64,000 nt of DNA from positions 195,865,654 through 195,929,653 of the forward strand of contig JARDYH010000001.1 of assembly GCA_029215795.1 (NCBI GenBank), read 5' to 3'. The notes under the pieces are model-generated. The model saw only the letters and a program-made list of their open reading frames with translations, ran no database searches and had not been told where the DNA came from. Each line of letters begins with the position of its first letter. The stretch's first letter is position 1. Positions 47,336 through 59,803 of this stretch are shown in pieces. The position numbers and the translations under genes were made by a program. This DNA is from Anniella stebbinsi. Its lineage: Eukaryota; Chordata; Lepidosauria; Squamata; Anniellidae.

Positions 47336-49946
47336 CACTTTCTTGGGACTAAGTCTCATTGAACTTAATGGAACTTTAGACATGTAAAGGATTGTACTAC
47401 AAAACTGTTTTCTGGGAACCTTTGCTAATGGCTTGCCAGATGCCATGTGTTTTTAGACATGTAAATATGCTCCACAGACATAAAAATGGAAAAACAGAAC
47501 TGATCCACAGGAGAAATGCAGTTACCCATCTTTACTGTAATGTGTGAAATGACCCCTTCATGCCAGGTTGATGGAGTCGCATTGTCATATATGACTTTTG
47601 ACTAGGCACATATAAATATATTGAACACTACAGTTTTACTAATCAGAGACCTACTCTTGTATGAGTGAATATAAATTTTGCTTTGATTAAGGGTTGTCTC
47701 CAGTTGTTCGGATAAAAACTAACCAACATTATTGTTTACTGCAACACTGATTGAATGTGCAACATAGGAATTGAATTAATGACAACATAAGAAAAGATAA
47801 ATATAGAAGTTGCAACTTTCCATGTTCATGAAGTCTTTAATACTCATTTACTAAGATGCAGAACAATGACAACTGAATTTCCATTCGACAGCAGCCAACA
47901 AGGTATGAATGAGTTATTAATTTCAAACAAAAACAAGTTTATGTCATATTGTGCACTTTAAAAAATAATTACAAACAATTTTAAAGGAAGATTGTGAAAG
48001 CAACAATGAATATAAAATGACTGATAGCTTTTTAGATCAAAAATAAATTCAAGTATTATTTTGTAAAGTTCCTCAGACATATGTCTTTGAATTTTAAGTT
48101 TGTGCAATACCTATCATTGCATAGTAAAGAAAATGTTGTAAAACTCCAGTTCTATGTAATTTATTTTAACATGCATCTAGAATATATTTTTGTTAATTTG
48201 CGTAGTGGAGCTTTCTCCTTAGTAGAGAATTTGCTCAGTTCAGTGGGATCATGCAGCATATCAACATAAGCTATATAAAATTTCCATACATTTGCCTGTC
48301 AAGATTAATCCTTTTTAATGGAACAAAGGTATAATGGCTAAATGGGAAGTTAAAATTTATTCTATAACTCTAACCCTTAAAATGACACTGATTGTGGTAA
48401 AAAAAATAAGCAGTGTATGTTCTCTACAAAATGTGGTAAATGAAGACTTATAAAATAAGTATCCACCCTAACAAGTTTGATTACATAACTTTAGTATCAC
48501 ACAAAATATTATAATCCACTTCTGTGAGCTATGTGGTTGCGTGGTCATTTACATTCTATACATAAAGTTTGTGTATTTTAAACACACCTAAACATAACAG
48601 AATAATAGAGGAGAAATTTAGACAAGAAATTATATTTCTTATGAAACTGATGATGTAACAAAAAGTTACACCAACTCTTACCATATGTACATAATTGGGG
48701 ACCAGTGTGGTCTGATTAAAAACATCACATCGCACATTTACAATGTTTTGTGAATTACTTCAAGATTATTATTTTTTAAAATACAATAATCTGATTTTTG
48801 TAACCATATTGAATGGTATTGTCTACTGTGGTTACCACATTGCTCCCAGAACATAACCAAAAAGGAGACCTTAGCACCTATTTAGATATCATTATTCCAA
48901 ATATACTCAAAAGCGAAGTGGTATTAAGCAAAATCATCTGCTGGGCAATATCACATTGTAAGTGAGAGGATCTGCAAAAGAGCACGTCAAGCACATACAT
49001 TTTTCTTTCAGAGACTTGGGTCCCATTTTGGATTCAGGCCAAGGAGGAAAGGAAAATACATTTCCTGCAAGATGTTGCAAAATCAGGATTGCCTTTTTAT
49101 AATATTTTGAACACTAAATATCAATGATGTATATTCCAGTAACACAGATTTCCCATTGCAACTTTTACTCATGATGGATAGCAACTTTTATTCAATTATG
49201 TCGATAATGTGAAAACAGCTATCAGCTAAACAGCTGTGTCATGCCTTCAAAATATTATAGGATTACTACTGATTATACTACTATAAATATAGCATGAAAA
49301 AAGAAAGGTATCTCAAATTATTGATATTTTAATAACTTAACTTCTACAATCAAATCTAAATAGGATCCAATATTTTAAAAGTATCATGGCCTGCTTTATT
49401 TTTAAGCTAGTTGTGAATTATGCAATGAAAAATAATCTTAAACTGGTAACATATTTACAACAATATACATTGAAGGTAATTTCTACAGTGTCAGCTGAAT
49501 TATCCTAGTATACACCAAAAAAATTGTGGCCAGATCAAAAGCTTTTAATTATGTGGCTCTTTGGAGTACAAATCAAAAGTCCAATGTAACCCAAAAGTAG
49601 TCTTCCATTGAAATTAACAAGCAATAGACCAAACATTTGGAGCTTTCGCTGCACTTTCTGATCCTATTTATCTGATGCAATAGGAATCTTGAAAACGTTT
49701 GGTTTAATTCAGAATGACCTATCATTGGCAATATTTCCCACCAGGCATGGAAAACCTGTAAGTGCCATGCAGCAGCAGCACCAAGTGGGATGTTGATTTG
49801 GGCATCAGCATAAAGCTAATACCAGCCATCTTGCCAGAGTGCACTTAGACAGACATGTTTTATTCACAATACACCTCATTCTGGTATGCTAATTTTTGTA
49901 AACCGCCCAGAGAGCTTCGGCTATGGGGCGGTATATAAGTGTAATA

Positions 49947-49989
<43 letters not shown>

Positions 49990-52900
49990 GGAATTACCAT
50001 GGCTGCTCCTTGTATTGACATTTACATCAGGCTGAGGTCTGGTGTAAATGACTAAGTACTGCAGTGCTCAGTTGCTCGAGAAGGATAAGGAGGACGGAAC
50101 AAATGTATAATTAAATCCACTCTTGTGCTTAAGCATGAAGAAATATAAATAACGAGTTTTGTTCTTACTTTGTCAAACAGAACTGAGCCATGACAGTAAC
50201 CACAAGTAGTCTAAGGAAGTAACATTCAAGGCTGTGCTTTGAAAGATACACACTACACAAATAAACTCAGAGATACATGGATATTTGGATCATTTTTACA
50301 AACTTGTCAGAAACAGAAAGGTGGATTTGGGATGAGGGGTGCTGGGGGACTATAAAACAATCCACGGGAAAGCCTTAAACTATTAAAAGCTCTCAGTATT
50401 TTTATGGGTATTTAAGGCTTAATTAGGCTTCTTTTCCTTTCATACAATGTGAAATAGAGAAAGGAAAATGGATGGTAAAATTAAAAAGTTATAAGCTTGG
50501 CACTTCTGTGATTAATTTGAGAGGGTGTCAACTTCTTACAATATATACAAAATATCTGCATGACAGCAAATAATGCATTTGGAAAGAACTCATTGCATAC
50601 ATATGCATTTACACATATTAATAGGTTTTGGATGGGGTTGTGGGGTATTTTTTGGTTTCAAGCATACAAATTTTAAAAGCACGTCCGTTTTCTGCTGGAA
50701 CTCAGTGTCTGCATGCGATATGCCTTTTTAGAGCAAGCCCAGAACCCCCACTATATAACATGCTAAAATAAAATTTAAGACACCTTAAAGAGGAGAGATT
50801 TTTTTAAAGAAGGGTTAAAACACAAGATAAAATTACACACAGAACAAAACCTCTAAGAAAATGTGTTACATCAGAAAGTGTTATGATGAAGTATGAATAA
50901 TGACAAAAATACCTTATTTTCATATCTAAAATTATACAACACAGCATGTCCTGCCATACCCTAAAGAGGTTTGCCCCCAAATGAAAAGAAGATTAATGAG
51001 GAATATGGAAGGGAGTTATAGAGCTCAGAGAGTAGTGTGTGTCGCACGGGTGAAACATGATTTTATAAGAACCCAGAATCAGTTTTTCTGTGTTTTGCTT
51101 TTATTGTTTTCTTGGTATGCAGACTTTGCTTGGGGTCAGCTTGCTAGCTCATTTGCTGTATATATGCCATGCAGTTTACCATTTCAGAAGTTAGCTTATC
51201 ATGCCACTGGAGTCTGTCAGTAATATTAAAAGGTCATGCGAACTGAAGTTATCAATTAAGAAACTCTTTACCTATTTTAATATTTTGAAACAGTTCTCTT
51301 ATTGCACTTGGTTTGTTTACTCTGTTCTTTGTTTTTTTTAAAAAAAGTTAGGCCAAAATAGTTCATTGGTTACATCTGTCTTGTCTCTAACACCCTAAAA
51401 AAAGAGAAATGAGCGGAGGGAGTTCTTGAACTTGATCTCCAAAAAGGACAGTTTTCCTTCAGCCCTTTCATAAATATCTCAGCTTGCAGGTTGTAGTAAA
51501 TCTTCTGCAGTGATGTAGTTTCTGTACAGCTACTACAAAAAGCCACCATATTCAGAAATCCAGTAATGCACAGAAAAGTTCCTCCAGTGAGTTCCTTAGA
51601 TACCTGATTGACTTGGATCGTATCTTCTCTTTTTGACATTTCTTCCAGTTAAAGAAGAGACAAAAGAGTGAGATGGGGAAACACAAAATACATTAGTTAA
51701 GCATAATTGAAAACAAAGTCATGTTATTATCATCCCACTGTAGTAAGGGCTCACACTACGACACTCAAAACGTAGACTTAAAATAAACCAATTAATCATT
51801 TCATATTAAGAGAGGTCTTAAAGCTCAGTCCTGATAGTAATTCTAATGGTTCTATAGCGCATGAAACTGCTTATATTAAATCTACATCCCCTTTGTGTAA
51901 TATTAATGATAATGTATAGAGAATATTTTTGCGGCCACACCCAACCAGTTGCTATTCCCTTTAGCTATAGTGAAGCCAATATAGTTTGATTTTAATATAA
52001 AACAATGTGTGCCCTTGGTGTCAGCCTTTACTACAATATGGCACAGAGTACTTTCAATCTCCGTACAGCAGATGCTGAGGAACTGCTCTTGAAGAAGAAT
52101 GGACACCAGCATGTGTTAGTTGCGCCATTTGCAATTTTGCTGCTGTTATTAGCAAACAAGAAGCGTTTTGTATAAATGTCCATTCTCCTGTCATATCAAT
52201 ATCCTACATAAATAAACAGCAAGACATTGCAAGGCAACACAGAAACTGGATGCAACCTCCCCATAATCTGGCTTTATGTGTGGCATCAAGCAAGGGGTTC
52301 ATGCATTTAGTCTTAACACTGGGCAGGTGCACCGCTACCGCCACCAAATTATCATGCAGTAAAAACAGAGAACAGGATTTCACAGGGTCCCTAACATTAT
52401 GGAACATAAAAATTTTTGGTGTTCTCCACTGCACGCTCCTGCAACGGTTGCTGCAGTGAATAGATTTTTAAAAACAACACTTTTTTTCCTTGTAAATGTG
52501 GTAAGTTGTAAATGATTGCAAAAAGACAGTATCATCAGCCTTTACTTTGGTGCTACGTAACTAACTTAAACATGCAGTTATGAATCAGTGTTTTGAGAAC
52601 TGTATTGTAACAACCATTTTCATGACTTTTTGTACAAGAAAAATACTCTGAAATATGTATCACTTATCACACGGACAGAATTATTCCGGTATAACACAGT
52701 AATCTCACTACTGCTTATGCAGTAATGGTAGATGTGAAATTTCTATCCCAATGAGATCAATGTTTCCTTTTTTTCTTGTCTTTTTTAACCTCAAAACACC
52801 AACATAAATTGCAAGACAATAATTATCACCAACTGCTGCTGTTGTGAATAGGTCACTGTATACATTTAGACTCTGCAGACCTGCCACCTTTATTGTCAAC

Positions 52901-53600
52901 TATTTTTTCTCTCTGTACTCATGGATATATAATTGAAAATCTTGTCTTCAAATCATAAATTTTGTCTACAAAAGCATAAGCCACAATGAATCTATTGGTC
53001 TTTAAAATCACTCTTTTTTATTTTTGTTAAAACAGACTAACATGGCTGGTATTTATTATTATTAACAAAGAGCAAGATTTGAACAAAATGTCTTCGCTAT
53101 GTTTTCATACCACTCAATTCATGATGCACGGAGAGCTTGAAATCAACGCCATAGCCTATTTAAAAAAATTATATACTGTATTCATTTCAAACTCGCATTC
53201 CATTGTTTTCAGATTATGCAATTAACCGCATTGCTAATACAGTAAAAGTAGCTCAACAGCCACAGAACAGTACTTTTGAAAAGTGATGGACAAGCCATGT
53301 GTTTTGGCTCACATAACACAAAATATATTTGACAATCTCAAAAAAATGTAAAGATTAACCATATCATGACTTTCTTTTCTGTCCCCAAAATCAGGCGGAA
53401 AGCACCACCACTGTGCAGTAAGAATTTGTTGTGTGAAGATCACTCAATTAAAAAAGTGACCACCTTTAACTTGCTAGTTCTAAACAGTTAGAAACAGCCC
53501 ATGCAGGAAACACCAGTCTATGCTGCTATTCCTACTTTAGGTTTTAATCAGCTTTGATATTTATATTTATAGGGCAACCCTAGGCATGTCTACTTGGAAG
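47336..53600. other. Long AT-rich, repeat-poor stretch
   Basis: About 6 kb with few recognisable interspersed repeats apart from a LINE tail at 49880-49988. No convincing coding exon on either strand. It could be the 3' UTR or intron of a flanking gene, or conserved noncoding DNA; I cannot decide from sequence. Confidence 0.5.
49880..49988 (+). mobile_element. LINE 3' tail
   Basis: TTTTTGTAAACCGCCCAGAG and GGGGCGGTATATAAGTGTAA, followed by an (AAT)n run at 49942-49988. Confidence 0.6.
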
Positions 53601-54852
53601 TAAATCTCATTTGATTCAAAGGGGTTTCCTCCCAAGGAAGTGCATAGGATTGCAGCCTAAACCAACTACTGGCCTGGTAATAAAGGTGAACCATATGTTT
53701 TCCCTCCAAGAAATAATAACAAAAAGGATATAATATTAACACGAGGTTACTTCACGTTAGCTTCATGTTGGTGTCCTTGCTGTCAAAGCAATTATTCCTG
53801 GCTGCTTCGTAAAGATAGCCAACTATAATTCATTTTATTTAGTCTCCTTCTAAACAATGTACAACTGGTCTTGTACAAAATTAAATGAGTTGGGGAATAT
53901 GAAGGCTGCATCTCTGCTCCCCCCTCTCAAAATACTGAATTCTTTAATTATTGCATGAAGGGGACAGGATTGGGGCATGGCATCCTTCTGTTCTACCCTG
54001 TCATTAGACAGCAGTACTTGCTGTGCATGTTAGAAGAGAGACGTATGACTTCTATCACACCTGCCAAACTACGAAACAGAGCTTGTGAGCTTCCTTTGTT
54101 TGAAATTGTATGACTTATTTACATTATGAAAATCACTGCAAACACAAAGTGACCTGAAATACTGAGCATATGATTGAAACTTGAACTACCATTTTAGAAC
54201 CACCATTTTAGAGTGTGGATCCAAAAGACCACTTTGCTATCACTAGCTCTTCAGCAGCTGCACAGAAAACTGGCATTATGAAAACAGGCATGCAGGAGCC
54301 ATTGGTCTTGTGCATTTCCTCCTCCACATACCCCGTATAAGAGGAGGAGATTTGATGCTTCTATTCCTTGTTTACAGCAAACTAGTTTTTTTCCTAAATG
54401 CAGCAAACCATGGTTTAAGCAAAACATAGTTTGCCTGAAAATAAAGACTGGTTTCAAACCACAGTTTGATCCTGGTTCACAGGAAAAGTATGGTTTGCTT
54501 GGACCATTGTTGGCTAGGGTCAGACAAAACAGCAAAGTATGATTTGATGGAAACTGGGAATGGAAGCATCAAATTTCCTCCCCTTGTAGAGGGGAAAGAG
54601 AAGACAAAGTACGTAAGATCAATGCCCTTCCCTACTTATTCTCATAACGCCAAAGTCTGAATACAGCTCTCTGAGCAGCTGCTGCTAATAGATGTACCTA
54701 ATAAATGAAGAGACAGACTCACCCAGATGTACGGATTGGCATGGCAGAGGGATGGTAGTGGAAGAAGACTAAGGCAATTGAATAGAGGGTAGGTAGGCAA
54801 GCAGATATTTTATGGTACAGTGGTACCCAGGACATATCACATCATGCACTAG

Positions 54853-54986
54853 ATTGGCCTTTCCCAACCTGGGGCCCTCCAGATGTTTTGGAGTATAATT
54901 CCCAGGATTCCTGGCCATTGGCCATTCTGGCTGGGGCTGATGAGAGCTGAACTCCAAAACACCGGGAGGAAACTAGGTTGGTGAAA
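54853..54986. mobile_element. Palindromic MITE (family C)
   Basis: TTGGCCTTTCCCAACCTG to AACTAGGTTGGTGAAAGTT, flanked by GCACTAGA and GCACTAGG (7 of 8). Confidence 0.78.
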
Positions 54987-55894
54987 GTTGCACTAGGGCA
55001 TGCTCCAACTGCCAGTTTCCATTCAAAACATTGTTCCATTGGCCATCAGATGCAAAATAGGCAGATTCAAAAGGAATGAAAGGGAAAGGGAACATTAAAA
55101 CTTTGCATTTTGAAAGTATAGACAAGAAGCAGGGATTTAGAGAGTAACAACAATGACCACTGTACCAAGTCAGAATGACATCCTATCAACAGGAAGGAAA
55201 AGGGAGTTCAGCAGGGGCATGCTGAATCCACTGAGCAGAGAAGATGGTAAGGAATAGGTTACAATGATCTAGATAAAAGCTGACCTCTTAGCTACTCTTC
55301 CTTCAATACAAGGAAATATTTCAGTAGAAAGAAAAATGGAACAGATAAAAAGATGGGGGGAAAGATTATAAGAACTGTGCTCTTTGGCACTCTGTAATGT
55401 TAGAGGAACTATTCAGTCTGAACAATGGTAGGATCATTAAATTAAGCGTTTGGTGATTTACGCCTAAATCCAACATACTGTCTGTGGAAAAAACTGTTAA
55501 GGTTTGTTTCTTATTGTCTGATGTTGAGAAGTATGTATCCTTTAGAACTTCTAAATTCCTTGTCAATGCTCTACAAATACGTGCCACAAAGTTTAAAGAT
55601 TGTATGGAAAATGATCCAGCTCTTATTGGTTTACTAGCAGAGTTTTAATTGTATAGAGTGTTTTCCCCCCTCCTTTGTAAGTGTGCATAATGGCAATTTG
55701 CTAAGACACAATAAAGTATGTTTGGTTTTTTTTGGCTGCACTAGTGGAGCTACACTGCTTTTTCCTGTTGCACAAGCATTAGCAGAGCACTTTGTAAACC
55801 TCAGATATGCTAGAGGTAGTGCAACCAATTGTGCAAGTGGAACTTTAGCTGGATCCTCCCCTTGCGCATAGTTCAGAACTTGGTTTCCACTAGT

Positions 55895-56220
55895 GCTGAG
55901 GAGGGGAACCTCAGGCCAGCCTAATTCAGCCCTCTTGGGGACAGATCTGCCCCTCCTCTCCGATTCCCAGATGGCTACCCCCCCCCCCCCAACTATTGAT
56001 TGTTGGGTGGCTTCTGGCTTTTGTTCAGTTCTTCCCCATTCTAAAAGGTTGAAATACCTCTCCTTAGGTAGTAAGAGCTTTAAGCAAAATATTTTGCTAT
56101 TTTTAGTCCCATCCCTTTTTCCTCCATCCTACTTTGCCTTCAACCACCCCTGGAATGTGAGCTAAGAGCTTCTTTGAAATGGAATTCAGCCTTCAGGCTG
56201 AAAGAGGTTCCCCACCCTTG
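55895..56220. repeat. Interspersed repeat (family D)
   Basis: GAGGGGAACCTCAGGCCAGC to GGCTGAAAGAGGTTCCCCAC, with a poly-C run at 55979-55990 and AAAGGTTGAAATACCTC inside. Confidence 0.6.
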
Positions 56221-57737
56221 TGCTACCACAACGTCATTTGTGCCAGTAGAATTACACCAATAGATACAACCCTGGGAGTACCAAGCTACCTCCGCCTCCC
56301 ACTGCCTATACAAATTCCCATTTTTCCTTCCCTGTTAACTATGCCGAAGCATTTCCTTGTTAGTGATAACTATCGCGAAGTGAGTGAAGAGATAATGCTA
56401 CACTGTTATGGGGGTGAGGACTGACCCGCTTAATTTCTCTCCTGATGCTAACCAGGGAAGAAGGAAGGAGGAGCTTGTCAGACGGTTCCCAGTCATCAAA
56501 CCATGAGTTCGCCAACTCAGCAGTACCGCATCTGAACTGGGCAGTCTGGACAGCTGTTATACATGAGATGCTACAATCCATCTGGATGGACAGAGCTTGT
56601 GAGACACAAATAAAATATTGGACAGAAAGGGAGGGGTTAAAAGGGAGATTTGCGAACCATCAAGTTTACAAAGTAGCAGAAGTCATTAGGAGTACAGTGA
56701 CCATTTATGGATGATGTATGGATGAAGCGGCCAGCTGGCAACTCAAAGGCCAGGTCTGGCTCTGAATCCTTAAGGAATATCAAGTGCTCAAACCCGATTA
56801 CCAAATATGAATCAAACTGTGGTAAGAAGTGTGCTCATGATTTTGCTCATAAATGAAAAGTAAATGTTTTCAAGCTGCAAGAAATACATTGCTCTTCCAA
56901 GTTACACTTCTTATTCAGATTTTGTACATATTGTATTTTGTATATATGTATTTCGATTTTGTATGTTTGTGCGTGCCTGTGTTCTATAACCATGAAGTCC
57001 TTACTGCTAAGTATAGCCTCATGAGTTCAACAGTGTGAAGCAAAATACTCTCCCACATTCTGTACAATGGTCTGGAGGAAAAATTGACCATCTCCGATAT
57101 AGAGAGGGGGCTAGGTTCTGTACTGTGTATTACAGTGCAGAGGTATAAAACCAACCAACCCATATTTAGTCATCCACGGTAGAATCTACCACCAGAAGAT
57201 GATGATTTTCTTCCACCCAAAGAGGGACTTTCCACAGACTCTATTCCCTCCAACCATTAGGTAATAGTCACAATTTGGCATCAATTGACTTTTTTATCCA
57301 GTGCACCACTTAAAAGTAATCTCTGGTTTTACTAATGTAATGACTGTCTTGTTTCTCTGTACTTCTGCCCTATGCTAACTCAGGAACTGTGAGCATACAG
57401 GCACTGTGTTCTGCACATGTGAAAAGTCAGAGTTGAATTACCTTTTGTTTTCAGACTGGAGATGAGCCATTCCTTCTCTGTCCCAAAATATATTGCTAGG
57501 TGTAATACGATACCTGCAACAACTACTAGTGACTAATTCATTGTCTGCAAATCTCCATTTTAAGACTGGGTCTAGCTATACTGCAGACCTCATGGCTACA
57601 TCTGGCCTAATTTTTGTACTTTTCTCTTTATTCCTCCATCCCATTTTTTTGTAATATCTATTTATCAAGTCTGATTAAGAGTTCTAGAGAAAGACAGGCT
57701 GCTTACCTGTAACCATAGTTCTTTGAGTGGTCATCTA

Positions 57738-57870
57738 TCCATTCACACAAATGGGCTCTGTGCCTGCGCGGAGCCCTTCGGGAAACTTCTATAACTAGAG
57801 AGAGGCGTTTTAGGAGGAAACCCCTCCCCCACCATCAACCATGCGTGTCCTAATGGTTCCCACCTCCCCT
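57738..57870 (+). repeat. Deleted DIRS element, inverted terminal repeat (low-coordinate copy)
   Basis: Complementary to 59655-59778. It includes CACACAAATGGGCTCTG, GGGAAACTTCTA, GAAACCCCTCC and CATGCGTGTCCTAATGG. Confidence 0.8.
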
Positions 57871-57959
57871 TAGTATCTCTGAGACTGCAAAAACAATCTC
57901 GATACCTCAGGGATCCATCTCCAATATCATAGAAAAAAATACTTCTTAACACCAGAGAG

Positions 57960-58075
57960 GAGACTGGTGTGTGTGAATGCACAGATGACCACTCGAAGAA
58001 CTACAGTTACAGGTAAGCAACCTGTCTTTCTTCTTCGTGGTCTCTGTGCTTCACACAAATGGGCAATTAGCAAGC
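57960..58075. repeat. Deleted DIRS element, internal complementary region
   Basis: 57963-58035 complements the low-coordinate outer end (GAACTACAGTTACAGGTAAG). 58030-58075 complements the high-coordinate end (CTTCTTCGTGGTCTCTGTGC). The two meet at CCTGTCTTTCTTCTTCG. Confidence 0.82.
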
Positions 58076-58149
58076 TTCCTTACCCATGGTGGGTTGGTGC
58101 CTAGGTTAAGATGGATGACAGCACAGATTGCCCAAATGCTACATCAGCT

Positions 58150-58870
58150 CTAGCCCTTACTTACATCGAGTCGATAATGACAAATGAAAGTAGATGGGTT
58201 AGACGAGGTCGCAGCTTTGCAGAGATCCAGAAGTGCACTTCCCTTGTCAAATGCAACTGATGTTGCCAGGGCTCTGGTAGAGTGCCCCCTTATCGGTTCG
58301 GAGAGCTGCAAGCCTGTAAGCTGATAAGTTAACTGGATGATTTTAACCACCCACAACGAGAACATTTGGGGGAATAGAGGCATCCCCTTAAGCCTTCCCC
58401 TGTAGCAAACAAAAAGTCTAAGGGATTTACGAAAAGTTTCAGTCCTTGCTTTGTAAAATGCCAGTGCTCTTCTAATGTCAAGAGCATGGAGAGTTGTCTC
58501 CAACAGTGTCAATGGAGATGAAAAGAACACCGGCAGAACAATGTCTTCATTTATGAAATTCTGTAACTATGTCGGGTAAAATTGTCAAATCCGGTCTGAG
58601 TACTACTTTGTCCTTATGGAACAAAAGGTATGGAGCGTCAACTCTGAGCACACTTAACTCACTTGCTCTCCTAGCTGACGTTATGGCCACCAAAAATGCC
58701 ACCTTCCAGGATAGTGAATGGAGATTCACTGTCGCCATCGGCTCAAAAAGCTTAACTGAAAGAGCATGAAAAACAACTGACAAAACTTGAGTAGGATCCA
58801 CCCTAGTGGGTATGCTCCGAATCCGCGACAACATCAAAGGCAGCACCGGCAGTATTGATGTCGGTGTCAA
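58150..58870 (-). pseudogene. Tyrosine recombinase C-terminal remnant of deleted DIRS
   Basis: Two adjacent - strand frames (58870-58547 and 58530-58150), separated by a break near 58540. The upstream part has [20 protein letters not shown] with the catalytic Arg. The downstream part has [10 protein letters not shown] with His-x-x-Arg, and TFICHYRLDV with the Tyr. The Trp seen in the larger element (AATWSS) is Ser here (AATSSN). It is broken by at least one indel or stop. Confidence 0.8.
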
Positions 58871-59150
58871 ATGTGCTCGACACTGATTCTCAGATTCTTG
58901 TCAGTGTCGACGTCCTAATGAATTGGCATCGACAGAAGCCGAAACGGGCCTCTCCGCATCAAGCGGTGTTAAGCTTGGATCTCAGGAGTCTCCTTGATGT
59001 GAGATCTCTCCACCAGGCGATGGTCCTTCAGAAGTATTTGTCTTTTTCCCTGCCAATTTCCTCTTTTTCTTTTTGGGCTCATTCTTTGACGCCACTCCAG
59101 ACTTTGCCTTTTTTGCCTTTTTCATTCGTTTTTTTTTGCCACAGACAAAG

Positions 59151-59534
59151 TTAGCGAACGGCCCGGTGTGAGTGGTATCTTTGGAGGATCAACAGGGCGC
59201 GGAGGTGAACTTTCTCCGCAACTACTGCCTGAGATATAGCCGAAGTGCTAGCCATCGCAGACTCCTTTTCTCCAACCGCTTCCAGGGCTTCATGCCAAAA
59301 GATAGCCTTTAGCCTATCCAACTGATGTCTCCTTGTATGTTTAGAGAACGCCTGACAGTGAGGACATGATTGAACTAAACGCAGCAAACACAAACTGTGT
59401 CCGTCAGATGGTGGCAATTTTCTGCCGCAACGCGAACATTTCCTAAATGGCGCCTGGAGGGCCAGATGCCCTATTGGGCGATCTGAAGATCGCGAAACTA
59501 ATAATACACAAAAGTTAAAGATAGAAAGAACCAA
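59151..59534 (-). pseudogene. Gag N-terminal remnant of deleted DIRS
   Basis: Contains CSRCGRKLPPSDGHSLCLLR and CPHCQAFSKHTRR, the zinc-type motif also seen at the gag start of the larger element. The second Cys of the middle pair is replaced by Arg (CLLR instead of CLLC). The frame then runs out in the deletion region. Confidence 0.7.
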
Positions 59535-59654
59535 TAAAATGAATGAAAGAAAGAAAGAAAGAGAAGAAAAAAGGAGAACACCTCACAAGAGGATTTTTCT
59601 AACTAGCCAGAAACTTCCCTCATGATGCTGCCAGAATGGCGGTCGAAGACAGAC

Positions 59655-59778
59655 TGAGGGGAGATGGGAACCATTAGGACATGCGTGGTTGACAGCAGAG
59701 GAGGGGTTCCCGCCTAAACCGCCTCTAGCTCTAGAAGTTTCCCAAAGGTGCTCCGCGCAAGTGCAGAGCCCATTTGTG
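59655..59778 (-). repeat. Deleted DIRS element, inverted terminal repeat (high-coordinate copy)
   Basis: Complementary to 57738-57870, with CCATTAGGACATGCG, GGGGTTCCCGCC, TAGAAGTTTCCC and GCCCATTTGTGTG. Confidence 0.8.
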
Positions 59779-59803
59779 TGAAGCACAGAGACTACAAAGA
59801 AGA

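Larger units (their letters stand above)
53601..57689. other. No gene seen, repeats only
   Basis: Contains a short repeat at 53570-53665 (AAGTAAATCTCATTTGATTC, GGATTGCAGCC), a family C MITE and a family D repeat. A possible transposon-derived reading frame at about 55510-55650 (SKFLVNALQIRATKFKDC) is too short to assign. Confidence 0.45.
57690..59803 (-). mobile_element. Internally deleted DIRS-like element
   Basis: About 2.1 kb on the - strand. Inverted terminal repeats lie at 57738-57870 and 59655-59778; both contain AAATGGGCTCTG-like and GGAAACTTCTA-like blocks facing outward. An internal complementary region is at 57960-58075. Between them are a gag N-terminus (59534-59151) and a tyrosine recombinase C-terminus (58870-58150). 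RT, RNase H and methyltransferase are absent. It is related to the element at 23190-30281 but clearly diverged, so it is an independent insertion. Confidence 0.87.

Noticed and set aside
51370..51639. 89-codon - strand frame as a gene or ADAM23 exon
   Set aside because: No similarity to ADAM23 or other families that I recognise, and no paired exon evidence.
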